Source: Oscillospiraceae bacterium (GTDB taxonomy: Bacteria; Bacillota_A; Clostridia; Oscillospirales; Oscillospiraceae). From it: 5,406 nt of DNA. Below the pieces are notes generated by a model that was not told the DNA's origin, did not search any database, and worked only from the letters and a program-made list of their open reading frames with translations. The position numbers and the translations under genes were made by a program. Positions 1 to 5,406 of this stretch are shown piece after piece. The stretch is from the NCBI GenBank assembly GCA_017411665.1, contig JAFQPT010000340.1:1-5406 (forward strand), read 5' to 3'. How positions within the stretch are numbered: position 1 is the first letter of the stretch; each line of letters opens with the position of its first letter.

Positions 1-731
1 ACAAGGAGAAGAAGGCGCCCTTCCTCGGCCGCTATTACGCCCACCGCGGTCTGCACAATACCGACGGCTCCGCCCCCGAAAACAGCCTGCCCGCCTTCCG
101 TCTGGCAGCAGAGCAGGGCTACGGCATTGAGCTGGACGTGCATATTACAAAGGACGATCAAATCATCGTGTTCCATGATGATGACCTGCAGCGCATGTGC
201 GGTGTGGATGCCAAGACCGAGGACTTTACCTATGCCCAGCTCCGTCAGCTGTCTCTGGCGGGCACCGAGCATTATATCCCCCTGTTTAGCGAGGTGCTGG
301 CGGTGTATGCGGGTGCGGGCCCCATGGTGCTGGAGCTGAAGACCGGCCCTCGCAAGTATGAGCTGTGCGAAAAGACCTATGCCCTGCTGCAGGGCTATGT
401 GGGCGATGTGTGCATTGAGAGCTTCGACCCTCGCATCGTCCGCTGGTGGAAGAAAAACGCACCCGAATATATCCGCGGTCAGCTGGCACAGCCTGCGGAG
501 TTTTATGAGGACCAGCCCAAGCCTCTGGCTTTTGCGTTGGCGCACAGCCTCACAAACTTTCTGGGCAGACCCCATTTCATTGCCTACAAGCTGGGGAAAA
601 AGCCTCTGGGCACCCGCGTTGCGGAGCTGATGGGTGCCATGAAGTTCAGCTGGACCAGCAAGAATCTGCTGGACAAAAAAGCGCAGGACGGCATTATTTT
701 CGAACACTATAACCCCGATGTATATCTTTGA
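1..731 (+). CDS. Glycerophosphodiester phosphodiesterase family protein, 5' end outside window
   Basis: The frame is open from position 3 to the TGA at 729-731, giving 242 visible residues. The enzyme family hydrolyses glycerophosphodiesters (deacylated phospholipids or teichoic-acid units) to glycerol-3-phosphate and an alcohol. The GDPD signature is clear: a YAHRG motif with its catalytic-type His at 42-44, APENS (metal-binding-type Glu at 78-80), IELDVHIT around 126-149, and VFHDDDL with the second catalytic-type His at 174-176. Later come a VLELK strand (about 327-341) and a SFDPRIVRWW segment (about 420-455). The GTG at 138 encodes the Val of ELDV, so it is internal and not a start. The preceding sequence already belongs to the domain, so the true start lies upstream of the window; clostridial relatives often carry an N-terminal membrane anchor there, which cannot be seen. 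The gene converges on the lipoprotein gene. The exact substrate is unknown. Confidence 0.93.
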   Translation, partial: KEKKAPFLGRYYAHRGLHNTDGSAPENSLPAFRLAAEQGYGIELDVHITKDDQIIVFHDDDLQRMCGVDAKTEDFTYAQLRQLSLAGTEHYIPLFSEVLAVYAGAGPMVLELKTGPRKYELCEKTYALLQGYVGDVCIESFDPRIVRWWKKNAPEYIRGQLAQPAEFYEDQPKPLAFALAHSLTNFLGRPHFIAYKLGKKPLGTRVAELMGAMKFSWTSKNLLDKKAQDGIIFEHYNPDVYL

Positions 732-805
732 TTCGATTGACCTGCTGAATAGGGAAGTCTGCCATTGTGTTTAAAATCTTCATTCTGCAAATCATTTCCA
801 TTGTG

Positions 806-912
806 TGTCATTCTGAGGAGCGAATGCGACGAAGAATCTCAAATATTCGGTCAGATTAAATGCTGTCCTTGCATTTGAGATCCTTCGGTCACTCTGTTCC
901 CTCAGGATGACA
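806..912. repeat. Imperfect inverted repeat, MITE-like or dispersed intergenic repeat
   Basis: The left arm (806-844) starts TGTCATTCTGAGG and ends GAAGAATCTCAAAT. The reverse complement of the right arm (873-912) starts TGTCATCCTGAGG and ends GAAGGATCTCAAAT. Aligned by hand with one gap, about 29 of 40 positions match: the outer 13 and inner 15 bases are nearly identical and the middle has diverged. The arms enclose 28 bases (845-872). No target-site duplication and no internal gene are visible. The wording of the arms (GTCATTCTGAG...GAAGAATCTC) resembles a dispersed intergenic repeat that I recall from several bacterial genomes; that recollection could not be checked. In RNA it would form a long hairpin in the 3' untranslated region of the phosphodiesterase transcript. 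Confidence 0.72.
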
Positions 913-971
913 AGCTGCGGAAAAGTGAACAACAGGTTCTACAGCAACCGCCCGCGGGCGAACTCGAATAT

Positions 972-1015
972 AAAAAACAGGCACGTCAGCAAACAAACTG
1001 ACGTGCCTGTTTTTT
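972..1015. terminator. Bidirectional intrinsic terminator
   Basis: There is a perfect 18-bp inverted repeat: 972-989 pairs with 998-1015 around an 8-nt loop (CAAACAAA). The core stem, CAGGCACGTCAG with its complement, is flanked by six A on the left and six T on the right. Read on the + strand, the T run follows the stem and ends the phosphodiesterase transcript. Read on the - strand, the A run becomes a U run and ends the DUF2812/lipoprotein operon. Its position between two convergent genes fits this dual use. Confidence 0.93.
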
Positions 1016-1116
1016 GTTCAATCCAATCAAAGCCCATCGAAGCGGGGTTGATTGGAAGAGGAAAAGCAACGGAATGAACGCACTCCAACGCTTGCGCCGG
1101 ACAAGCGACAGAAAGC

Positions 1117-1872
1117 TTATTCCATCACGGGGTGGGGGTCTTCGATGGTGATGTGCTTGCCGAAGTCCAGTACCTCGAAAATCTGCATATTGTGGTAGGT
1201 ATCTTCTTCGGGATACAGGGCAATGGCATCTTCCAATGTCATATTGAACTGCATGGAAGCATAGCGGTTTGCATAGGTGTAGGCGATGTTTGCCCAGCGC
1301 AGAGCATCACCGTTGTCGGTAACGATTTTGACGGGAATGCCTGTTTCTTTGTCCATCCAATAGGTTAGGTGAATGGTGGTGTTGGACAGGGCTGCGTTTT
1401 CCTCCTCGGTCAGACCGTAGTTTTCGGGGACGGTCCACAGGTAAGAGGTGGTGTATACATCGCACAGCTTGCCGCCCACGGTCTCCTCACCGCTGTGCAC
1501 CAGATTTTCATGGTAGCTGGGGGCACCCAGATAGCCGCTGGTGAGCACCCATTCGTCGGTGGACATATGCAGCTTCACGGTGGTGGTGCCGTAGGAGGCC
1601 TCCACAGCGTAGCATTCATCCCAGCTGAGGGTGTAGGGACATTCGATGTATTTGTAATATTCCATTGCGGGTTCGCCGTTGGTGCGCTTACCTTCGATGA
1701 CGGTCTTTACGATTTCGCCGTTTTCGTCCAGCTGCTCCACGGTGGTGCGGTAGGCATAGTTGCCTGCGAAGAAGGCGTCCACCTGCTCTTCGGGGGTCTT
1801 GGATGCGGCGCTGCATGCGGCTGCGGTCAGCAGCAGTGCGATTGCCAACAGCACGGAAAAGGTTTTCTTCAT
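1117..1872 (-). CDS. Predicted lipoprotein of unknown function
   Basis: The protein has 251 residues. The N-terminus (MKK, then a hydrophobic stretch to residue 19) is a lipoprotein signal peptide with lipobox TAAAC, so Cys20 should be lipidated and the mature protein anchored on the outer face of the membrane. A Ser/Ala linker follows. The rest is soluble and rich in beta-type and aromatic segments, with further Cys at 78, 87 and 137. The stretch HLTYWMDKETGIPVKI (about 168-183) resembles the strand pair in LolA-like or DUF-type lipoproteins, but I do not recognise the family securely. The start is supported by AAGGAG (1881-1886) 8 nt upstream of the ATG. This Shine-Dalgarno directly abuts the stop codon of the DUF2812-like gene upstream, so the two genes are probably transcribed and translated together. 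The function is unknown; it may act with that membrane protein at the cell envelope. Confidence 0.88.
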   Translation of the reverse strand: MKKTFSVLLAIALLLTAAACSAASKTPEEQVDAFFAGNYAYRTTVEQLDENGEIVKTVIEGKRTNGEPAMEYYKYIECPYTLSWDECYAVEASYGTTTVKLHMSTDEWVLTSGYLGAPSYHENLVHSGEETVGGKLCDVYTTSYLWTVPENYGLTEEENAALSNTTIHLTYWMDKETGIPVKIVTDNGDALRWANIAYTYANRYASMQFNMTLEDAIALYPEEDTYHNMQIFEVLDFGKHITIEDPHPVME

Positions 1873-1886
1873 GGCCGGTGCTCCTT

Positions 1887-2465
1887 TTACAGCAGCACCA
1901 CTGCGGCCATGGCTGAGATGGAAACAAAACAGCTGATGCTCATAATGAGTTTTGTTTTGGGGTTGGGAAGCTGCTCGGAGATGTTGATGACCTCTTTTGC
2001 GATTTGTCTGCCGCGGTGCCAGCTCTGAAAAATGGTGACCAGCCAGACAACCTCTGCGATGGCTGCCACGCTGCCGCAGAAGAGGAATGCGGGAGACAGG
2101 GAAGCGAAGCCTGTGACCATGGCTTCCACGATGGCAAACAGTGCCACCATCAAGGCCAATGCGAAGAAGGGCTTTTTCTGGTGTCGGGCAGCTTCAATGG
2201 AGTCCTTTACATAAGAGGGCTGCGGCAATTGGCTGCGGTCCTGAGATTCAAAGATATACAGGTCACCCCAGAAGTGAGTGTATCCCTTGGGCTTTGCATC
2301 GGGTCTGAAGCAGACGCGATAGGAATAGAGATGGTCGTAGTATTTTTTGAAGGTGGGGAAGAAGCCGTCCATCTTCACGAGGCGATAGCCTGCCATGGAC
2401 TGCTTGTTCAGCCATTGTTCGATGGCTTGAACGTCATATTGCTGATAGGGTAAAAATTTGCGCAT
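1887..2465 (-). CDS. DUF2812-like membrane protein
   Basis: The protein has 192 residues. The N-terminal cytosolic part (about 1-95) has the pattern of DUF2812 proteins: EQWLNKQSMAGYRLVKMDG (16-34), then F-KKYYDHLYSYRV (about 39-51), and a WGDLYIFES segment near residues 66-74. Three hydrophobic segments follow, at about 99-121, 123-146 and 173-192; the last ends at the C-terminus. A charged, amphipathic stretch (about 148-170) lies between the second and third. The start at 2463-2465 is supported by AAAGGAG (complement of 2475-2481) 9 nt upstream. DUF2812 genes are often found beside PadR-family regulators; none is present here, and the partner is instead a lipoprotein gene 14 bp downstream. 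The family has no firmly known role. The assignment rests on remembered pattern rather than a profile search; the membrane topology is more certain than the family name. Confidence 0.82.
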   Translation of the reverse strand: MRKFLPYQQYDVQAIEQWLNKQSMAGYRLVKMDGFFPTFKKYYDHLYSYRVCFRPDAKPKGYTHFWGDLYIFESQDRSQLPQPSYVKDSIEAARHQKKPFFALALMVALFAIVEAMVTGFASLSPAFLFCGSVAAIAEVVWLVTIFQSWHRGRQIAKEVINISEQLPNPKTKLIMSISCFVSISAMAAVVLL

Positions 2466-2474
2466 GAGCCGATG

Positions 2475-2481
2475 CTCCTTT
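2475..2481 (-). promoter_or_regulatory. Ribosome binding site of the DUF2812-like gene
   Basis: On the minus strand this reads AAAGGAG, 9 nt before the ATG at 2465. It supports that start. Confidence 0.8.
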
Positions 2482-2494
2482 CGGTAATGGGGAT

Positions 2495-2523
2495 AGTTTA
2501 CTGGACTTGCAGAATAAAGTCAA
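2495..2523 (-). promoter_or_regulatory. Sigma-A-type promoter of the DUF2812/lipoprotein operon
   Basis: On the minus strand there is TTGACT (complement of 2518-2523) as -35, a 17-bp spacer, and TAAACT (complement of 2495-2500) as -10. The -35 matches the consensus at five of six bases and the -10 at four of six. Transcription would begin near 2488, leaving a leader of about 20 nt that carries the AAAGGAG site. It points away from the htpG promoter, with about 36 bp of AT-rich DNA between the two -35 elements, which could serve as an UP element for either. Confidence 0.65.
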
Positions 2524-2559
2524 ATATTTTAATTAAATAGAAATGCAACATTCTTTCGG

Positions 2560-2587
2560 TTGAAAACGTCACAATTTGTGTTATAAT
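2560..2587 (+). promoter_or_regulatory. Extended -10 sigma-A-type promoter of htpG
   Basis: TTGAAA (2560-2565), a 16-bp spacer, and a perfect TATAAT (2582-2587) preceded by TG at 2579-2580 (TGnTATAAT) make a strong vegetative promoter. The start point would fall near 2594, giving a leader of about 75 nt. I see no CIRCE element (TTAGCACTC-N9-GAGTGCTAA) and no tandem CtsR heptads, so the usual Firmicute heat-shock repressors are not evident here. A perfect 12-bp palindrome, ATATTGCAATAT (2591-2602), overlaps the expected start point and could be an operator. Confidence 0.8.
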
Positions 2588-2605
2588 ACTATATTGCAAT
2601 ATTAT

Positions 2606-2633
2606 ATAGACTGAAAAGTCTGTCCTTTTTTTT
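2606..2633 (+). promoter_or_regulatory. Terminator-like hairpin in the htpG leader (possible attenuator)
   Basis: Bases 2606-2612 pair with 2617-2623 (seven pairs including one U-G) around a GAAA tetraloop. Two C follow and then eight T (2626-2633). The stem contains only two G-C pairs, so it is weak for a terminator. It lies about 12 nt after the predicted start of transcription and before the htpG ribosome binding site, so if it works it would act as an attenuator or as a 5' stabilising hairpin. Confidence 0.45.
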
Positions 2634-2662
2634 GTATATTATTATTTCATATATTCAGGAGG
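2624..2662 (+). promoter_or_regulatory. Candidate SD-sequestering hairpin (fourU-like RNA thermometer) of htpG
   Basis: The ribosome binding site AGGAGG (2657-2662) lies 6 nt before the ATG. It can pair with CCUUUU (2624-2629) through C-G, C-G, U-A, two U-G and U-A. Above an internal loop, GUAUAU (2634-2639) can pair with AUAUAU (2649-2654), leaving a 9-nt loop. An alternative register pairs UCCU (2623-2626) with AGGA (2657-2660). A U tract opposite the SD plus a weak AU stem is the architecture of fourU thermometers, and htpG encodes a heat-shock chaperone. The pairing was found by eye; no folding energy has been computed. Confidence 0.4.
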
Positions 2663-2668
2663 CGCCAA

Positions 2669-4579
2669 ATGGCAAAGAAACAGTTTAAAGCAGAATCCAA
2701 GCGACTGCTGGATCTGATGATCAACTCCATCTACACCCACAAGGAAATCTTCCTGCGCGAGATCATCTCCAACGCATCCGACGCAATCGACAAGCTGGCA
2801 TACAAGGCTCTTACCGATGATACCGTGCCCTACACCAAGGATGACTACAAGATCAAGATTTTTGTAGACCCCGAAGCACGCACCATCACCGTCAGCGACA
2901 ACGGTATCGGCATGAATCAGGAGGATATGGAAAAGAATCTGGGTGTCATTGCGCAGTCCGGCTCTCTGAAGTTCAAGGCAGAAAACGATGACCTTAGCGA
3001 AAAGGAAGCGTCCATCATCGGTCAGTTCGGTGTTGGCTTCTACTCCGCATTCATGGTCTCCGATTTCGTCACCGTCAAGAGCTTGAAGTACGGCGAAACC
3101 GTGGGCGCAAAGTGGGAAAGCGAAGGTACCGGCGGCTACACCGTATCCGACTGCCCCGAAAAGACCACCGTGGGCACCGATGTGATCATGCACCTGAAAC
3201 CCGATACCGAAGGCGAAAAGTTCACAGGCTATCTGGATAAGTTCATCATCCGCGACCTGGTGCGTAAGTACTCCGACTACATCCGCTGGCCCATTTGCAT
3301 GGACATCGAAGACCAGCACTTTGCGGAATCCAAGGAGCTGGACGACAAGGGCCGTCCCAAGTACGAATACGTCACCGACATGGTGGAAGTGATTATGAAC
3401 ACGCAGGTTCCCATCTGGCAGCGCAGCAAGAGCGAAGTGTCCGACGAGGAATGCAAGGAATACTACCAGAAGATGTTCTACGACACCAAGGAACCCATTT
3501 CCGTGCTGCGCATCAATGCGGAAGGCAGCGTATCCTACAGGGCTATGCTGTTTATTCCCTCCATGCCTTCTGCGGACTTCTACTCCCGTGACTACAAGCC
3601 CGGTCTGCGCCTGTACTCCAACGGCGTTATGATCATGGAATACTGTGCGGACATTCTGCCCGACTGCTTCCGCTTCGTCCGCGGCATCGTGGACAGCCCC
3701 GACCTGAGCCTGAACATCTCCCGTGAAATCCTGCAGCATGACCGTCAGCTGAGAGTCATCTCCAATAACGTGACCAAGAAGGTCAAGGGCGAACTCATCA
3801 AGCTCATGAACTCCGACCGCAAGAAGTACGAAGCCTTCTATGCAGCCTTCGGTCACCAGCTGAAGTTCTCCACCGTATCCGCAAAAGCAGATATGCGCGA
3901 CATGGTACGCGACCTGCTGCTGTTCCATGTGGCAGCCGACCGCCAGTGCACTTTGCAGGAATACGTGGACAACATGCCTCCCTCTCAGGACAGAATCTAC
4001 TACGTCTGTGCCGATAACCTCAAGACCGCAATGCGCATGCCTCAGACCGAAGCGGTACGCCGCAAGGGTTACGAAGTGCTGTATCTGACCGACCCCGTGG
4101 ACGAGTTTGTGGTTCGTGCACTGGAACAGCAGGACGGCAAGTTCTTCCACAATGTCTCCAAGGGCGATTTGGGTCTGTTCACCGAAGAAGAACTGGAAGA
4201 GACCGCAAAGGCTGCCGCAGAAGAAAGAGACCTGCTGGACTTTATGATGGAAACCCTCAGCGGTCAGGTGGTGGACGTTCGTTTCTCCACCAGTCTGGTA
4301 TCCTACCCCGTGTGTCTGAGCAGCGAAGGCCAGATTACCCTGGAAATGGAACGCTATTTCCGCTCCGTACCCGGTGACGACGGTTCCATCCGTGCTGCCC
4401 GTGTACTGGAAATCAACGCAAAGCACCCCTCCATCGAAAAGGTACGCGATGCGTTCATCAACGACAAGAAGCGCTGCGCCGACATGACCAAGGTTCTGTT
4501 CGGTCAGGCATCTCTGATTGCAGGCATGCCCATCGACGACCCCGCAGAATACACCGAGCTGGTCTGCTCCTTGTTCTAA
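2669..4579 (+). CDS. htpG: Molecular chaperone HtpG (bacterial Hsp90)
   Basis: The protein is a complete 636-residue Hsp90, a normal length for HtpG. It is a cytosolic ATP-dependent dimeric chaperone that remodels and stabilises client proteins. The N-terminal GHKL ATPase domain (about 1-210) shows FLREIISNASDAIDK (28-42; catalytic-type Glu31, Mg-binding-type Asn35), DNGIGM (77-82), the lid glycine motif GQFGVGFYSAF (118-128) and GTDV (169-172). The middle domain (about 220-490) has NTQVPIW (244-250) and SLNISREILQ (347-356), whose Arg352 matches the gamma-phosphate-sensing arginine. The C-terminal dimerisation domain follows (about 505-636), without a eukaryotic MEEVD tail. The start is fixed by AGGAGG at 2657-2662 and the standard MAKKQFKAE N-terminus. 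hemW follows 36 bp downstream in the same direction. No frameshift or missing key residue is seen. Confidence 0.98.
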   Translation: MAKKQFKAESKRLLDLMINSIYTHKEIFLREIISNASDAIDKLAYKALTDDTVPYTKDDYKIKIFVDPEARTITVSDNGIGMNQEDMEKNLGVIAQSGSLKFKAENDDLSEKEASIIGQFGVGFYSAFMVSDFVTVKSLKYGETVGAKWESEGTGGYTVSDCPEKTTVGTDVIMHLKPDTEGEKFTGYLDKFIIRDLVRKYSDYIRWPICMDIEDQHFAESKELDDKGRPKYEYVTDMVEVIMNTQVPIWQRSKSEVSDEECKEYYQKMFYDTKEPISVLRINAEGSVSYRAMLFIPSMPSADFYSRDYKPGLRLYSNGVMIMEYCADILPDCFRFVRGIVDSPDLSLNISREILQHDRQLRVISNNVTKKVKGELIKLMNSDRKKYEAFYAAFGHQLKFSTVSAKADMRDMVRDLLLFHVAADRQCTLQEYVDNMPPSQDRIYYVCADNLKTAMRMPQTEAVRRKGYEVLYLTDPVDEFVVRALEQQDGKFFHNVSKGDLGLFTEEELEETAKAAAEERDLLDFMMETLSGQVVDVRFSTSLVSYPVCLSSEGQITLEMERYFRSVPGDDGSIRAARVLEINAKHPSIEKVRDAFINDKKRCADMTKVLFGQASLIAGMPIDDPAEYTELVCSLF

Positions 4580-4599
4580 TACCGAAAATTACCCTACCG

Positions 4600-4608
4600 A
4601 AAGGCGGG
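4600..4608 (+). promoter_or_regulatory. Ribosome binding site of hemW
   Basis: AAAGGCGGG is a weaker Shine-Dalgarno match (one interrupting C) than that of htpG. It lies 7 nt before the ATG at 4616 and 10 nt before the second in-frame ATG at 4619, so it does not decide between them. Confidence 0.5.
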
Positions 4609-4615
4609 ATTTGTC

Positions 4616-5406
4616 ATGATGACACCCAAAACCTTAGGCATTTATATTCACATTCCGTTCTGCGCAAGTAAGTGCGGCTATTGTGACTTCTATTCCTGTG
4701 CCGGCAAGGAAGCGATGATGCAGGCATATCAGGATGCGCTGCTGACTCACATCGAGGAATCCGTTCCCCAGATGCAGCAGTACTTTATCGACACCCTTTA
4801 TATTGGCGGCGGTACTCCCAGCCACTACGGCGCGGAGTACCTGTGCGAAATCATTCGTACGATCAAGCTCAGCGGCAGACTGCTGCGGGATGCGGAAATT
4901 ACCGTGGAAATGAACCCCGACAGCATGATGCTTACCGACCTGCGCATGCTGTATAAGGAAGGGGTCAACCGCATATCTATGGGTGTGCAGTCCTGTAACG
5001 ATGATGTGCTGAAAACCATCGGCAGACGCCACACCTATGCACAGGCCTTCAAGGCATATAAGATGGCTCGACAGGTGGGCTTCAAGAACATCAGTGTCGA
5101 CCTGATGTATGGCCTTCCCGGTCAGACCAAGGATGACTGGGCGGATACCCTCAGCAAAATCATTCGCTGGAAGCCCAGCCACATCTCCTGCTACGGTCTG
5201 AAGCTGGAGGAGGGCACTCCCATGTACGAAGTGTACCACGATACCCCAGCCATCCCCGATGATGACTGCCAGGCGGATATGTACAGCTATGCAGCGGAGT
5301 TTCTGGAACGCTACGACTACAAGCGCTACGAAATCTCCAACTTCAGCCGCAGAGGCTTTGAGTCCATGCACAACATCCGTTACTGGAAGCATGAGGACTA
5401 CATGGG
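4616..5406 (+). CDS. hemW: Radical SAM heme chaperone HemW (coproporphyrinogen III oxidase-like), 3' end outside window
   Basis: Open from the ATG at 4616 (or the adjacent ATG at 4619) to the window edge: 263 codons of a protein usually near 370-390 residues. IHIPFCASKCGYCDF (11-25) holds the CxxxCxxC 4Fe-4S cluster site (Cys16, 20, 23). The next position after CD is Phe, whereas true HemN oxidases have a fourth Cys (CGC), so this is HemW rather than HemN. Further motifs are YIGGGTPS (62-69; SAM-binding glycines), VEMNPD (97-102), RISMGVQS (119-126), GRRH (136-139), DLMYGLPGQT (162-171), YEISNFS (238-244) and HNIRYW (252-257), all typical of HemW. HemW binds heme and is thought to deliver it to target proteins; the role in fermentative anaerobes is unclear. 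It lies 36 bp after htpG with no terminator between them, so it is probably co-transcribed. Confidence 0.95.
   Translation, partial: MMTPKTLGIYIHIPFCASKCGYCDFYSCAGKEAMMQAYQDALLTHIEESVPQMQQYFIDTLYIGGGTPSHYGAEYLCEIIRTIKLSGRLLRDAEITVEMNPDSMMLTDLRMLYKEGVNRISMGVQSCNDDVLKTIGRRHTYAQAFKAYKMARQVGFKNISVDLMYGLPGQTKDDWADTLSKIIRWKPSHISCYGLKLEEGTPMYEVYHDTPAIPDDDCQADMYSYAAEFLERYDYKRYEISNFSRRGFESMHNIRYWKHEDYM

Larger units (their letters stand above)
732..1116. other. Intergenic region between convergent genes
   Basis: These 385 bases hold no convincing coding frame and no tRNA- or rRNA-like sequence. From left to right there is a short unremarkable stretch (732-805) containing a 9-bp direct repeat, CCATTGTGT, at 762-770 and 798-806. 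Next come the imperfect inverted repeat at 806-912, a perfect 12-bp GC palindrome (CGCCCGCGGGCG) at 949-960, and the bidirectional terminator at 972-1015. A 9-bp inverted repeat follows (TCCAATCAA at 1022-1030, TTGATTGGA at 1048-1056), then a 6-bp hairpin (CGCTTG 1089-1094, CAAGCG 1102-1107) just before the lipoprotein stop codon. The last two lack a T run and are not good terminators. Confidence 0.75.

Noticed and set aside
138..731. GTG at 138 as the start of the phosphodiesterase
   Set aside because: This codon is the Val inside the ELDV motif. The essential HRG and ENS motifs lie upstream in the same open frame.
806..912. CRISPR-type repeat
   Set aside because: There are only two arms, in inverted orientation, with no regularly spaced direct repeats.
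1922..1957. Inverted repeat AAACAAAAC / GTTTTGTTT near the 3' end of the DUF2812-like gene as an internal terminator
   Set aside because: The stem is almost wholly A-T, lies inside coding sequence for a membrane segment, and the reading frame and the close downstream gene argue for read-through.
1369..2028. A 219-codon plus-strand frame opposite the lipoprotein and DUF2812-like genes
   Set aside because: It is Gly/Val/His-rich antisense translation of two genes that have signal peptide, membrane segments and good ribosome binding sites on the other strand.
2515..2600. CIRCE or CtsR operator upstream of htpG
   Set aside because: There is no TTAGCACTC-N9-GAGTGCTAA and no tandem GGTCAAA. The single AGTCAAA at 2518-2524 is better explained as the -35 of the minus-strand promoter.
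2642..4426. A 594-codon open frame on the minus strand opposite htpG
   Set aside because: It is antisense to an unmistakable Hsp90 gene. Its composition (rich in Val, Gly, His, Phe) is what the complement of a codon-biased gene gives, and there is no ribosome binding site or recognisable domain.
4634..5392. A 252-codon minus-strand frame opposite hemW
   Set aside because: It is the shadow of the radical SAM gene, with no family resemblance and no supporting signals.

Overview
The window looks like chromosome of an anaerobic, gut-type Firmicute, most likely a Clostridia/Oscillospiraceae-like organism. The reasons are moderately GC-rich genes with AGGAGG-type ribosome binding sites, AT-rich intergenic DNA with sigma-A-type promoters, a lipobox lipoprotein, a DUF2812-like protein and a clostridial-type glycerophosphodiesterase. 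The taxonomic placement is inference. Nothing indicates a phage, plasmid, CRISPR or IS element with a transposase.

Layout: (1) Positions 1-731, + strand, hold the 3' part of a glycerophosphodiester phosphodiesterase gene; its 5' end lies outside the window. (2) Positions 732-1116 are a gene-free stretch with an imperfect inverted repeat of about 107 bp (806-912, MITE-like or dispersed-repeat-like), a small GC palindrome, and a perfect 18-bp hairpin with flanking A and T runs that can terminate transcription from both sides. (3) Positions 1117-2465, - strand, hold a two-gene operon: a DUF2812-like membrane protein (first) and a 251-aa lipoprotein (second), 14 bp apart, read from a recognisable promoter at 2495-2523. 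(4) Positions 2466-2668 are a divergent control region carrying that promoter and a strong extended -10 promoter for htpG, followed by an AU-rich leader with two predicted adjacent hairpins. (5) Positions 2669-4579, + strand, hold complete htpG (Hsp90). (6) Positions 4616-5406, + strand, hold the first 263 codons of hemW (radical SAM heme chaperone), 36 bp after htpG with no visible terminator, so probably co-transcribed.

How the genes fit together: htpG and hemW form a likely stress/maturation transcription unit. In many Firmicutes hemW sits beside hrcA-grpE-dnaK-dnaJ, so its position behind htpG is of interest. The leader of htpG can be drawn with its Shine-Dalgarno sequence paired to a U-rich tract, resembling fourU RNA thermometers, and this is the most interesting signal in the window. 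The minus-strand pair is a small cell-envelope unit of unknown function. I see no clear evidence of a wholly new multi-gene system here.
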